Assembly (NCBI GenBank): GCA_013407085.1
Contig: JACCGJ010001475.1
Span: 1 to 64,000 of the forward strand
DNA from: Atriophallophorus winterbourni
Lineage: Eukaryota; Platyhelminthes; Trematoda; Plagiorchiida; Microphallidae
Length of the DNA stretch: 64,000 nucleotides
Direction: 5' to 3'
Part shown: one piece after another, positions 33,358 through 45,560 of the stretch
Position numbering within the stretch: position 1 is the first letter of the stretch
Layout: every line of letters starts with the position of its first letter
Position numbers and translations under genes: made by a program
Notes under the pieces: model-generated
Told to the model about the DNA's origin: nothing
The model's database searches: none
What the model saw: only the letters and a program-made list of their open reading frames with translations

Positions 33358-34804
33358 CTGGTGGAAGAATCGGAAAGCATGTGATTGTTAGCAAAGTGTA
33401 ACTTGTGCGCGAAAAAATTGAATATTACAGATATTGATAAAATTAGTAATCTCGATGCTTGATTATGGAAAATCATTCACTATTAATAATGGAGTGCAGC
33501 AGTGAAATATTCTATATTGCTTCGCTTTCGCTTTATCATCATCTAATTCTAATATTTATGGAGTGTAACAATGCATTTCGCAATGAGTGCTTATGAATAT
33601 TCTGATTCAGCTATACAAAAATCACCTTATTGACATCAAGCGAGTCTAACTACTGAGCGATGTGGATACAATGTGCACACCGCTAAGGAGAAACTCAGGA
33701 TAGAATACCCCCACTTGCACATCTCAGGAAATCGGCGAAATCCAGATACGTAATATGCTTATGTTATAAATGATCAAAAACATGTAATGAGAATTATATT
33801 TATGATGGAATTGCACCCGGTGAAGTGGGTCTTTTCTTGAGGACATCTCACAAGACACTTGCTTCAAGATTGCGTTGAGAAAGTGACACGCGGACATACC
33901 CTATCCCTCTACATCTCAAGTTCACGTATTGATGGTTAGCACCATTTTCGTTATACTTTTCTGGAATCCCTAGCTCAATATGTGGTGGACTCCGCTTGTC
34001 CAGCGATATTTAAAGCGAAGTTGTACTTATATAGGCAAGCGAAGATCATTCGCGAACCATAAATTTGACATACGCTACACGTTGCATACGATAATGTTTG
34101 CATATTTCCGTTCATACCGTAACCCTGTGGTGTTGTACGGTGTTCTCAGATTTACCCATTCAGTTTTTTGAATCCTTATATCATATCTATTGTACAGCTC
34201 CGTCCTAAAGAAACTGGAAATAAGCACTGGATTATGGGACAAACGAAAGTTAAAGAAGTTGGAAAAATCACTGAAAGCCTAGAGGAGCAACATTGGTCTT
34301 TTTGGTTTGGTCGTAATAACAGTGTCACAGTCTAATTTTGTGTGTTCTATACTTACATGTAAGTAATTACTTGTACCTTCTCCGTAGATAAATATGCATT
34401 GCTTGTACAGCAGTTATGCATCACTAAGCAAATATGCTTTATGCCGTACTCAATGATATAGTTGGGGATGAAGATGAGATTTTTTGATAGTTAATGCCCT
34501 CGTATTCTGATGTGGCTCGACCTTTGCGTCTTCAGAATTCAAACCTCTTGGCAGGTGCTGAAATCTACCTACACTCATTAGTCAATATGAAATTAAAAAT
34601 AAGAGAACGAAAACTTAAATTTAACTCTGAACGCTGAGATTTCAGTAAATGGTTTCAACCTAATCAATCATGCTTAAGTGACCGGCATACATCCTTCTTA
34701 GTATTTATCATATGCACGAAATCACAAGACTGGATCCGTGCAAATTGGATAGCGAAGAATTTTGAGAAATAAAATATCTTTCACATACGCCCACTAAAAC
34801 TCAC
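33358..34804. other. TMEM185 intron
   Basis: 1447 bp between the two TMEM185 exons. No family repeat or other gene is recognised inside it. Confidence 0.6.
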
Positions 34805-35721
34805 CCTTCGACTGTTCGCAATGGATCAACGGTTAAACCAGTGGATCCAACGTTATAATTGATGTTCACATATTTCTGAAGCATCGGACAATTGTTCAGA
34901 AATATCTCATGTAGTGGTCGATTCAGACCGAACCAGAAATCCTCTGGAACCTCACCGTAAAAGGTCATCAGCATCAGCGTACCGATCGAAACGAACAAGG
35001 GTACAGATAGCGTAACATTATTCATATTTCTGGCATTGCCTTCTAATTCCCGTGTAACTATGATGAAAAACCCCAACAGTGGGAATAATACGAATGCGTA
35101 CAATATGGATGTTGTCTGAACAAATCGACGCTCTTTTTGCGTAAGTTGACGGGAATTACAGGAAATTGCGGCCGAGAGAAGTGCGTAAACTTCCATCACG
35201 ACCAGGAGAGACATGATGACCCAGAGTGGCATAAGCACAACAGTCCAGGTCCAATCTATCAACGAGTCCAATCGAAGAGCGATGAAGATGAAAGTGAAAA
35301 TGTTCAGAGAAATGAATAGCTCCAAATCGAATGTACGGCCTAATTTACCATCGCAGACAGATTTGATTGCACCGATGAGACATATCGCGTATAACGGAAT
35401 GCAAATCATCGACCATTCCGTGGAATTGTTGATATCAACTCTTGAACAGACGAGTAACTCGAAAGATAACAAGCAAATTTGGTAGACCAGTGAAAGTATG
35501 ATGCAAATTTTCTTATTGTACTGCACACGACCAAGTTCACCGATTGGCAGGAAAGCCAAATTGAGGGAACAATCAAGACAGCCGAAAAACTTCCAAATCC
35601 ATAGTGGAGTAAAAACAATCCAAAATGACCACGAAATCGTGGCATCCAATTTCAAGGCCAACAATAATACGAAACATGCAATGGAAAGTAGCATGCAAAA
35701 TCGTTTAGATTGAAATGTCAT
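34805..35721 (-). CDS. TMEM185: TMEM185 family multi-pass membrane protein, main exon
   Basis: 305 codons plus two bases, starting at ATG and ending at a consensus GTGAGT donor whose TGA would otherwise look like the stop. The sequence follows animal TMEM185A/B closely in order: LLALKLDATISWSFWIVFTP at 20-39, FELLVCSRV at 87-95, FIFIALRLDSLIDW at 145-158, TVVLMPLWVIMSLL at 160-173, and the SVPLFVSIGTLMLMTFYG end segment with FWFGL. Roughly eight hydrophobic segments lie at about 8-25, 29-47, 72-91, 103-120, 133-151, 158-186, 204-223 and 238-256, fitting the family's multi-pass topology. The molecular function of TMEM185 is not well established. The gene is intact and in single copy in this window. 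Confidence 0.92.
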
Positions 35722-36194
35722 GGTGATTGCAGCAGAATGAGTTCAGCCCATCACTTCGAACAGCTTTCTAAAAAAATGAAAGAGCACTTTGGTTATCGAA
35801 GATGGGATTTTGAGCAAGTGTTTCATTATAAATATTCCCCCAAATTCATCTTGATTAATGCATTTTATATAAGCTTTAAAACGCAAACTTCGAAGAAATA
35901 GGGAATGATTCATTGAAAATTATTCGCTTTTGGCCCAATACTATATAAATTTATTTGAAGGAGCTTAAGTGAAAAAAACTTTCACTAGAGTTTGAAGCTC
36001 AAAATAGTTTAAAAATTTGGTGTTTCTGTAATAATAAAAACTCATTTTTATCTCGGAGATATTATTATAGATTCACTGATATAAGGCGCCGCGATAAAAT
36101 ATCATTCAATGAATGCCGTGAGAAAATCGGCCGATAAAGTAAAACTTGTGTGACTTGCAATCGATTGGAATATTTTTGGGACCGATCGTGTATT
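35722..36194. other. 5' flank of TMEM185
   Basis: The promoter would lie here. No clear core promoter element stands out. 36149-36159 (TGTGACTTGCA) is repeated at 36429-36439 around the foldback. Confidence 0.35.
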
Positions 36195-36430
36195 CATAAT
36201 GCAAAGACAATTGAGTGCAATCGGTTAGAGCAGTTTTTGGGTAACATTTCACTTCTGACCCAGAAGCTCCGTCATACCAAGGGCGATAGTCAGTGGTGGG
36301 GGTTGAATACTACGTAATCATGTTCCCACTGCTGACTATCACCGTTGGTCTGACGAAGCTTCTGTGTCAGAAGTGAAACGTTACCGAAAATCTGCTCTAA
36401 CCGATTGCACTCAAATGTCTTTGCATTATG
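36195..36430. repeat. Foldback element with 106-bp inverted arms
   Basis: 36195-36300 and 36325-36430 are near-perfect reverse complements, with a 24-bp spacer. The ends begin CATAATGCAAAGACA and the inner part contains CACTTCTGAC.CAGAAGCT.CGTCA. Single-arm relatives occur at 24025-24060 (next to the Penelope-like remnant) and at 62402-62463. It could be two Penelope-like 3' ends joined head to head or a non-autonomous foldback transposon. No coding capacity. Confidence 0.85.
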
Positions 36431-36436
36431 TGACTT

Positions 36437-36600
36437 GCATTTTCATTGCACACTCATCCGGTGACCATTTTTATGTCGTTTGCATGGGGAAAGAATCCGC
36501 GTGCCATAAAACAATAGTTAATATAAAAAAGAACTTGTAAGCCAGTGTTGAATGAGGTTGATACGAGGAAGCTGTATAAGCACATGTGCTCACATACATG
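36437..36600 (-). repeat. Hammerhead repeat subfamily B, degenerate
   Basis: The plus text CATTTTCATTGCACACTCATCC to GTCGTTTGCATGGGG aligns with the reverse complement of the ribozyme region. It is followed by CCGCGTGCC, AACTTGTAAGCCAGTGTTG and GGTTGATACGAGG from the upstream unit. The core boxes are lost. It abuts the foldback. Confidence 0.55.
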
Positions 36601-37074
36601 CATGAAATTGAAATCATGGCACACTACATTTTTTCCACGTAAGGTTTCAGAAAATCATCTTCATAATAAGCTGCATCATTGAGTAGCGGTCAAATTTCTA
36701 ATAATGTTTGACGAAATAAATGACTATGAACAATAAAATTAATTTAGAAAAATAATGTCACTTCCGCATCCAGTCTTAAAAAAACTTCAATCATTGAATA
36801 ACATACACCATGCTATCTACTGGTATTCTCACTTTAGTATCGAAATCACTGATTCCACTTTCTCAAGTATAATGGTATATAATACAAAAACTATCAAGAT
36901 TGGATATCAAGATTTCCTAATATACGCAAATTCGAGTCATTTGAATATTTTGAGGATGAATAATGATGCCTAACATCTCGCACAATAAACATAACCTTGG
37001 TATAATCTTTATATATTGTTGAGAGACTTGCAATTAGGTGTGTTTAACGAACCTCGACTGATCTAAGTAATAAG

Positions 37075-37985
37075 AGGACATACTGGAAGTAATGAGAAAT
37101 CAGGCTGGTGCCGATTTGGAGTATGCCGACGACATCGTAATCTTGGGGGATGATCCTGAAACGCTTCAGACGACCCTGGAACGCCTCAGCTCATTTGCTT
37201 CAATGCTGGGGCTACGAATCAACACGCATAAAACTAAGTATTTTACCACCGCCACTGGACCTCATCTGCCTCTCAAAATTGGTGGCGAGAACTTGGAGAT
37301 GGTGAACACTTTTCGTTACCTTGGTTCGTGCGTGCTACCGTCAGGCCAAGCCAGGGATGAGATACCGACCCGTGTACAAGCTGCGCGCACGGCGTTTTCG
37401 CGACCACGTTGGGTTCTATTTAGCTGTAAAGAAATCAGCCGACGTACAAAGCTGCGCGTCTACAGAGCAGCGATTCGCCCAGTTCTCACTTATGGATGCG
37501 AGACGTGGCCTGTGCGGGTGGAGGATATGCGGAAACTAGAGGTTTTCGACCACTGGTGTCTCCGACGCATCCTTAATGTTTGATGGGATGAGCGAGTAAC
37601 GAATGACGAGGTTCGCCACCGTTGTTTTGATATCCCTCGCCTGAGTTCGATATTACGGCAACACCGACTGAGATGGTTTGGCCACATCCTGAGACGCTCG
37701 GACGCTGAACTAACCAGGATAATACTATCGCCGACACTATGCGCAGAATGGCGGTGTTGTAGCGGAGGACAAGTGAAGACTTGGCTAGCCAACGTGAGAT
37801 CGGACGTGGAGCTGCTTGGTCTACGATCGGTTTACAGATGGCGCACGTGGGACCGGACCTGGCTTACAATCTGCGCGGATCTCGCTTCTAACCGCCAGCG
37901 TGGACGGCTGCAATCCGTGACGTCAATGGAGCCGACTCATCCTCCAGGAGGAAATAGTCGCACTAAAGTAAAGTAAAGTAAGTAG
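37075..37985 (+). mobile_element. 5'-truncated non-LTR retrotransposon with AAAGT tail
   Basis: An RT palm-to-thumb fragment at 37092-37583 is followed, after a TGA and frameshifts, by RHRCFDIPRLSSILRQHRLR, WFGHILRRSD and a DRTWLTICADLASNRQRGRL-like end, then repeated AAAGT units at about 37965-37983. GC-richer than its surroundings, so a recent arrival. A 13-bp-type duplication could not be confirmed. It differs from the RTE-like family that has the CxxC tail. Confidence 0.85.
37092..37583 (+). pseudogene. Reverse transcriptase fragment with intact YADD
   Basis: 163 codons. LEYADDIVILGDDPETLQTT carries the catalytic YADD box at residues 12-15. RINTHKTKYF, then FRYLGSCVLPSG, the RTKLRVYRAAIRPVLTYGCE block, TWPVR and WCLRRILNV follow, the standard order of non-LTR reverse transcriptases after the catalytic motif. 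The N-terminal fingers, endonuclease and start are missing, and a stop interrupts the rest, so it is inactive. Confidence 0.85.
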
Positions 37986-40665
37986 TGCAATGCTCATCGT
38001 TGGAGTTTTTATTCTCTAAGGTATCTATTGTGTAAGAAATTGTCGTTCTGCGAGTCAGTGAAATTTCATTATCTGGACTGAATTTGGTGACCAATTGCAT
38101 AGTGTCAATGAAGCTAGAATGCAAAGGTTACGACACACAGAGTCGCATCACACACAGTGTGCATCGTCGAAATGAGGCAAACTTTTATTAAATCGCATAA
38201 TCCACAGCTGCATGACCAGCTTCTTTCTTGAAAAGTTTGAAAATGCCAGAAAGTCCCATCAACGGGAGTGGACTACAGCTACCTGGCGTCAAACAGTTAT
38301 TTAGATTGCCTCAAGATTCTTCATAACACATACTGCTAGATTACGGTATATTATGATCATCTTTAAGAATATTTCATCGGTACCGCGCTCTTAAATGTCA
38401 TACAACGATGACATAGAAATGTTTAAAAAGATGGGGAAATGGTGTGATCTAAAGAGCTACTAAATCTATAGGAGATTAGGCGCAGACACACTCGGATGCA
38501 GTGTCTACACCTTGAATCAAACATACATTCAAGCAAGCGTTGTGAACGAGTAGACCGACATCAGCATGCCCCCATACTTGTGGCTTTCACTGCCACGCAT
38601 CATAACAAGCTTTTCTAGCCACTTCTCTTGACGAAATACAAAATAATCAAACAATCCTAGAAGATGTCTACTACAAGACTGCAACTAAACACGGTTCGAG
38701 CCATACGACTAAGAGTGAAAAAAACTGGAAGACATGCACTGCCAACTACCAAACTACCAACTGCAGCTATTTCAAAAGTCAAAAAATTAATCTGCTTGAG
38801 CCAATTTAGAGTCTGGCCACACTAACAAAAATGCTATTACGAGTTTGAAGTGTCAAGCAAGTCCTAATTGAGGAAAAGTTGATTTTTCATTTGCAATACG
38901 TATCTAAAACTTGTTTTGCAATATCTGCGTCGTTAGAAAGGATTTTAATATGAATATCTGCTTTACAAATCCAATGGTGTCAAATAAATCGAGCGATGCC
39001 GAAAAAGCAGCGATTGTCGAAGAACTGTCATTATCTTATTTCTTCTATTCCTAGTGTCCTGGTTCCATATTCGTACAGTGAATCCACTCGACCAGTGGCC
39101 TTATAGACTTTGCTCTCCAGCTTGAAGCCAGAGATTTTGACGCCACAGATATCTCAAGTTATATGAAGCTTCCGTATCTTGAAAATGCAAGCTTTGATTT
39201 GCCTGCCAGATAAATTGTTTATTATAATGCTTTACCCAACACGAAATTTGGCACTCTTTGTTAGATAGAACACCATCGTTCTTTGTGACTACACCCTAAT
39301 TCTGATTATCTTGGAACTTTTAGATCGAATTAGATGGAACAATTTCAGGTCTTCACCCGAATTGCTCGTTACGTTCGTTTTCTCAACTCTTGTATATACA
39401 TAACAGTTAATGAACTATTGCGCTGCAAAAGTCTTCATCGTTTTTATAAAATTATGAGCAACACAAGTTCTTTCTATAGCAATCTTCAAAGTAAGCTATC
39501 TTTGAAACACGGAATATATTCACTACAACTGATTAATGGTTAAACGTTCGCGACTGAGCAGAGAAAGAAAGTATTTCATAAGTTCTACTATGGAGTTCAT
39601 CAAATCGGTTCAGGTAACTATGTAAATTTAGCATGCGCTGGCTGGCTTTAGAGCTTTATATACAGCTGCACTAAATAATAAAGACCGAATTTTGAGACGG
39701 AAATTTAAATTCCAATATGTCTGAGCAGAATATGTTGCACGGTTTCAGAAACATATCATTCAGTAACAAATATGTAGTCATCTGTTTAATTCTCCCATTT
39801 TATGCGATTTCCAGCACGGAGTCTAGAGTGGATGATCGTGGTTAGTGGACCTGCTGAACAATCCTGGTTTCATGAATAAGTGACACAACGTTAAGAAAGA
39901 GGAAGAGCGTCTCAAGTGTGCTTTCAGGAATTTCGAAATTCGATCGAATCACATAAACGCAATTTGTTTTTCCGATTTTCGAGTGTATGAATTAATAGGT
40001 ATAGTATCCTGTTAATTAGATGGCATTTTAACTATTGACATTCTCTATAGTACGATTGTTGGAATATGCTCCAAGCAATCGCTGATGGATGGTGAAATTT
40101 CTCATGAAGAGGTTGTTAAATAAGTATTCTTTTACATCTAGGCAAATGATCTAACAGACAGTCTGAGTTTATCCAGCTACATGTTGTCAGACGATCTTAA
40201 ATCCACATGACCGACAAAAAACAAGAATCTCGGATTTCAAAATCAAAGTAAAATTGATGGAGAAACAAGACTCGCTAATAAATATAGAATCAATTTGAAA
40301 GGCAAATACCAGTAGATAGTTTCCTGATAAACTACAAACAGTTGCTTATTTGGAAACATTCAACGTAGTAATATGACACACAACCTGTGAAACCATATAT
40401 TTTATTTACAAACAAATAGGTCTATAAATTCTGTATTATGTAGAAAACTATCTGAAACCAAATATAACAGAAATACAATATCATGGAGCAGATAAATGAA
40501 ACAGAAGTGTAACGGCTTATAACAATACAAATTTACTAAATGTTTAGTCGATTTCACATGCATTAAATGGTCACTGTGTCCTAGCGGTAATGACATTCGA
40601 CTGTCTATTGAATGGATAATTTTTCCTCCCTAATGCGAAATCACGGAGAATGTGTTCAAACAGAC
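37986..40665. other. Intergenic, nothing recognised
   Basis: No gene, RNA or family repeat is recognised. 40570-40605 (GTCCTAGCGGTAATGACATTCGACT) is weakly tRNA-like but not convincing. Confidence 0.35.
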
Positions 40666-41655
40666 ACTAGTTCAGTTCAGTTCAGTTGGCACATGACTGT
40701 AAATGGCTGATAAGCCAATCGAGTGTCCAGAATATCTGTCGGTGAAAAGCTCCAAAAAAACGCTAAGTTGGTTCTTTGTAATTTAGTATAGGTGTATGCG
40801 ATGGTACGGCAGGTGTTTACCATTTATTAGTAGCTGCGACTGGGAAAAACGGAAGTGGTTTCTCTTTACCTAGCCGGTGAGAGGTTTGCTTGGGAAAATT
40901 TGTACGTACATTTAAAACATGACACCTAAAATGAGACATCCTATAATTGGATTGTTTTGCAGTTTTTTCAAATTGTGATAAAAACCGTATAAATTTAAAA
41001 TGAAAAACATTTTCATGATAATTCTATCGACAGGCGACCTGCATATTTATGGTAAGAAGTCACCGTGAAGCAGATACTGAAAGGCATTCAAACTCATTTG
41101 AACGTTTTCAATAATATGTGAGCGACCAGGCCTCAGGCAGCTTATTCCACAAGCACACTACATTTTAACTCAAGAAATGTTGCCTAAGATTCGAACGACA
41201 TTGATTTTTCGCGATGTTCATTGTAATTAAAGGGTTGATCGCTCAAGTGACCAGGTTTTGACAACCCTCGTTGCTTAGGCCGTCCAGAATATTGAAGATT
41301 TCTATTAGGTCACCCCAGAGACGCCGACGTCGAAGTGAGAAAAGTCCTAAATCGAATTAGACGTTCCTCATATGTTTTCCTAGACTTACGTTCAAACATT
41401 GCGGTAGTCAGCCGTGAAAACCCCTCTAGTAGTAATACGGCTAGACGATTTCCATATATAAGGCGTTATAAATGTCCGAACGAATTCAGGCCTAAAGAAT
41501 TCTACACTAGCTCGTTGCGCGGCTGAAGCATAGTTCACAGCATATTTAAATTTAGCTGTTACGACTATACCCCAATTTTTATCATTTTGTATAGATGTGA
41601 AGTCGATCCAACCGCATTTTGCAGTAACTGTTATTTTGTCGAATGCTGACGACAT
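40666..41655 (-). mobile_element. CR1-type retrotransposon, 5'-truncated copy 1
   Basis: On the minus strand, 41655-41392 reads the post-catalytic RT region (WGIVVTAKFKYAVNYASAAQ, RAS, FVRTFITPY). 41420-41090 gives RTYEERLIRF and, across shifts, RRRRLWGDLIEIFNIL, then a degraded WNKLPEAW end. The 3' untranslated region leads to a (GTTCA)n tail on the plus side at 40668. Its 3' end matches copy 2 (41656-42110) in the KGCACA..GAC to GTCCAGAATA segment. Confidence 0.75.
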
Positions 41656-42110
41656 AGTTCAGTTCAGTTCAGTTTGCACAGGACGATATGTGGCAGTCGC
41701 CAATCCAGCGTCCAGAATACTTCCGGTGGTAAGCCAAAAGAGCGTCCACCACTTCGAATATTAGGTTCAATATTCTTCTGATATGACTTTGGCTGGAATG
41801 CAACAGAAAAACTCCCTCACCCAACAGGTGAGGAGAGGCATTAGTGCGTTCCAACGACAAATTGAAGAACAACTATAAAATTAGGGATAAAAATTTGGAA
41901 ACACAGAGCGCCAGATCGAGTCTAGTCTATATTTGAAGCACGTTACTGAAGTAGAACAAACTACCTCTCCGGGCAGACAGTTCCGATGATTCACTACCCT
42001 TTCGCTAAAGAAGTGCTTACGTGCATTAGACCTGACATGTTGTTTTGCCATACGTGACAAATTCGCCCCTTTGCAGTAAATGAAATCACAACGCATCAAT
42101 TAACTTCTCA
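41656..42110 (-). mobile_element. CR1-type retrotransposon, 5'-truncated copy 2
   Basis: The minus frame 42099-41881 encodes the conserved end of CR1-like polymerases: HVRSNARKHFFSERVV, a degenerate WN.LP block (NHRNCLPGEVV), then FKYRLDSIW. The 3' untranslated region runs to a (GTTCA)n tail at 41656-41672. This 3' end directly joins the truncated 5' end of copy 1. Confidence 0.8.
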
Positions 42111-42471
42111 AATCTGCAAATAAACTATTTTGTTGAACATGATGCTCAACGGAAGATAATTTCGAAAAAATATAAAATTACTCCTATTTCATTATTTTAC
42201 ATTTGAAATATGAAATCGTTTGTGCCGCTGGAATCTTAATGCACTCATCTCATCAACAATTAGTTAAAACAAATACTAGCTCTAGAATCAGTAATCAGAG
42301 CGGCAATAGAAATATCATTGTTTGAAATGTTTTAGATATGCCTAATTCAATATAAACTCGACTTTAGCAATAATGTGATGCTAGGAAACATAGCTTACTC
42401 TCCCACGATAGACAGCACAGAACACCTTCTTGATAGAAGTAAAAACAACGATTACTGTACAAGCTATGTAA
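42111..42471. other. Intergenic, nothing recognised
   Basis: AT-rich with no coding block. Confidence 0.35.
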
Positions 42472-42801
42472 CTATCTTTTCAAGTAGCATCTATTCATAG
42501 GAACAGATGTTCTCAGGGGAGAATACCAGAACGGTTTACCATTGTTCATTATATTGACAAAAGCCAAAATACGGTTCTGATTGCAACGACACAACATCAG
42601 GCGATAATCCATTCCATTCTTTGAACACGCGAGTGGACAACCTGACTTGCACCGGTAGCCTCTGCGTCCTCCGCGTTTTGACTTCAGTTTGTTATATATT
42701 TGGGTAAATTGCCGAAATCTTGTAGATAATACTCGTAACATCATAGAAGAATTTGACAAGTTTCGAGAATATAAAAGCCTGTATCTTTTAGTTCCAGTCA
42801 A
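42472..42801 (-). CDS. Unrecognised 109-codon open frame
   Basis: The frame has a basic Cys-containing middle (KRGGRRGYRCKSGCPLACSK, then YRLMLCRC) and no other notable feature. No family is recognised and there is no obvious splice context. It may be a chance frame, an exon, or an old transposon piece. Low confidence that it is translated. Confidence 0.2.
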   Translation of the reverse strand: MTGTKRYRLLYSRNLSNSSMMLRVLSTRFRQFTQIYNKLKSKRGGRRGYRCKSGCPLACSKNGMDYRLMLCRCNQNRILAFVNIMNNGKPFWYSPLRTSVPMNRCYLKR

Positions 42802-43519
42802 TGCAGATGCAACTTGTTGAAGGGATTCTCATGAGTGAGCAAATGGAGACCTTACACGATTTTCACTGCTCTCTGCTGAACTATGTTCGCGAGGGCCTTT
42901 AAATTGACCATGTACAACATTAAATTATGCGAATATTTTTTCGTCATTTCTTACTAAATTCTAGTGCTACCCGTCTCTAAATTCATCATGTTTTCGTAAT
43001 AAATGAGAGATATGTTCACCCTCAATTAGGCGATAACGCATTTCACAATAAAAATTTTGAAAGTAAATCAGTTCGGTCCCGGCATTCGACAAACATTTAA
43101 GCTTGTATATTATCGTCTGATATTAGTTCCTGTTAAATTCATTATTCACATTTTAGTTTCATAGTTTATCTGGCAACCTGGATTCCCAGTTTATTTTTAA
43201 TTCAACCAATGGTTCTATATAAATTTTGATATTGAAATATTTCCTCCCTAAATAGACTTTGGAGCAGCGAAAATGGTGCTAACTCATTATAATCTTCTGG
43301 ACAAGTTGCATCTGCATCCAAAACAATTATTTCACTAACTTGTTCTCGTGTTTGGTATAAGCTTTCCACCATTTAGGTTAAATTATAATCTTTCTTGGAC
43401 CCGCGTTTGAACAATTCTAAAGCGTATCTCTAGCTCTGGCAAATTCACTTTTGGCGTTTCGTTCCATTTGGAAGTCGGTTGTTACAGTACGGGACAACCT
43501 GGGCTATCGTTGAATGATG
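42802..43519. other. Intergenic, nothing recognised
   Basis: No gene or repeat. A 5' LTR of the BEL/Pao remnant would be expected near here but was not recognised. Confidence 0.3.
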
Positions 43520-45560
43520 AAATTATGACAAAGACCAGAAGCAGGGCAAAAGTTCCGAATGATGGTGAAACCCTGAAGGAAATCGATGCTCCTATATCTC
43601 CTTACAATATCGAAGTTACGAGCGCATTGACCTTTTGAAACCCAGGTGCATTGTATGTCCACGTGAGCCAAGCGCACGGAGAGTCCTTAAGTTTTGAATA
43701 TTCTCCTGTTTCCCTTCTTGAGATCACAACAATTCCTTCCTCACGTTTATCTCCTCAGGTTTCCAGACAGGAAGTCGTTATGGCAATCTCCAAGCGAATA
43801 ATAGCTGACGGCATTTGTAGCTCCTACATAAGACAATGCTCTGCTAGATCAGAAAGGTCTATTGGAAGAATTATAATTTATTGAATAGCAAAAGCTGAAA
43901 GTCAGAAACCGGCTCATAGCATTGATGAGACCCAGGAAAAAGAGGCAAACAGAAAAGCAATGTAGATTTATGAGCAAGAAATTCTGGAAAGTGTGAAGAC
44001 TTCGATAGTCAGCAATCGCATCCTTCCGTTGAGTCTTTTTTCAAAAGTTTGATGGTTCAACGGAGCCTGCCAAAACTCGAAATCGAGCTCTTCAGTGGTT
44101 TATCGGCAGAACGTATCACTTTAATCAGGTAATTTTCAAGCCATTTGTGGTCTCAGGTAACGGACTATTAGCAGAAATGCTTTCAGCAAATATATTATTG
44201 TCAGGGCGCTCCAAAGGAGACACACGTATTCTCTTTCTCGCCAAGGAAACGTGTTTTTATACCGCTGTTGGAATACCTTGTTCACAGTATGGAAAGCCAC
44301 ATCAGATCACCCAGGCTGTCACCGAGAATGTGTATACAGGACTGGCTATACAGTCGTGCTATTCAGCCGTGGTAAAATCATTGCTGCAACAGATGTGTAG
44401 CCGCAGCATTATCTCTTACAGCTGAAACATACTGCAGACATAAACTTCTCTTCTAAATTGGTGATGATTGTCAAGGGAATACCGAGGCCACAACAGATGA
44501 AATAGGTTGGATTGGCGGATTATTTAATGGCACTTATCATGTAGCCATCCATCGAACACTTGATGTCTCTGGTGGAGAGACGATTATATGCAGTTAGTAA
44601 ACAAAATGGCGCCTTAGCATTCGAGAACACGAAGTCTTCGGATCAATGAAAATTCTACCATAACATTGCTACTGTCCAGCAAGTTCCAAAGGTAAAAAGC
44701 TGCTTTCTGTTTGACATACTTCAAGCTCTTTAAAGATGTCCGGTTTTCTGAGGTTATAAAGTTGAAAAAATGGCAACCAAGGAATAGCGGACTGCGGATC
44801 CCAGCTGGTTGGTCGCCTGGACGGGTGTGGTAAACATCATCACTTCCTGCTAAGACCTCGGTGCACACTGATAAACAAATTTTAGGAAAATCGGTTTATT
44901 TGCGTAACTCTTGTGGTGTAGATTTGAACGATATATCTGCGATTCCTTCCAAATAAATATTGTGTCAATGTCGAACTATGTCCACATATGCGTTTCTGGA
45001 TGATGTTTAGGTTTGCACTTTAGTTCAGAGAGATTTTACGAAGCCAATGTTCCTAGCACCGGATAAGATTAAGTTACGTGTTTCCATCTTACATGGTTCA
45101 AAGTCGGTGACGTGTGACCAGACCAGTACAAAGTTGTCCGATTTTGACGATAAGTTCAACTGCATGATTGACAACTTGATCGTCGTGGACCGACTGTCTA
45201 CTAGCTGGGCAGATAGGCTCAGACTAGATATGACTAGATGGTCACAATTTAAGGATTTTTCGCTGGATTCTGTCCCATCAAATACTGTAGGACTTCTCAT
45301 AGTTCGTGACGTCCCTCACGTGTATTGCAGCTCCGACCACAGAGTTGCTAAAGAAAAGGATCAGTTTGCCAGTAATACACTCTCCTGTTGGATATTATTG
45401 GGACCAACTGGTCAGCAGGTCATGTCGCATCAAGACGTCAATGTCATTCTGCAAGAACAGTCGAGCATGGGGGTATTTCTAAGCTACGTATACGACTGCG
45501 AATTTTTTGACCATGAGGCTCTCCAACCTTCACCCGAGGACTTCTAAGCTGAAAGCGAAG
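43520..45560 (+). mobile_element. BEL/Pao LTR retrotransposon gag-pol remnant
   Basis: The blocks occur in the expected order. 44055-44120 reads QRSLPKLEIELFSGLSAERI, the LPK.E.P.F.G motif of BEL/Pao gag. 44147-44425 contains QYGKPHQITQAVTE. 45047-45547 holds the aspartic-protease-side pol segment. Stops separate the blocks and the RT, RNase H and integrase are missing downstream. The element is dead, and its LTRs are not defined. Confidence 0.75.
45047..45547 (+). pseudogene. BEL/Pao pol fragment (A17 peptidase to RT linker region)
   Basis: 166 codons. The segment LRLDMTRWSQFKDFSLDSVP, then TVGLLIVRDVPHVY (IGxDVP in relatives), DHRVAKEKDQFASNTLSCWI and LLGPTG corresponds to the stretch W..L.D......VDILIG.D.P....TPLGW.L.GP. 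That stretch is characteristic of BEL/Pao polyproteins just before the RT. It ends at a stop. No start of its own is expected. Confidence 0.8.

Noticed and set aside
35137..35901. Plus-strand frames opposite TMEM185
   Set aside because: Antisense shadows of a clearly conserved membrane protein.
45025..45300. Minus frame opposite the BEL/Pao pol fragment
   Set aside because: Shadow of the recognisable plus-strand pol segment.
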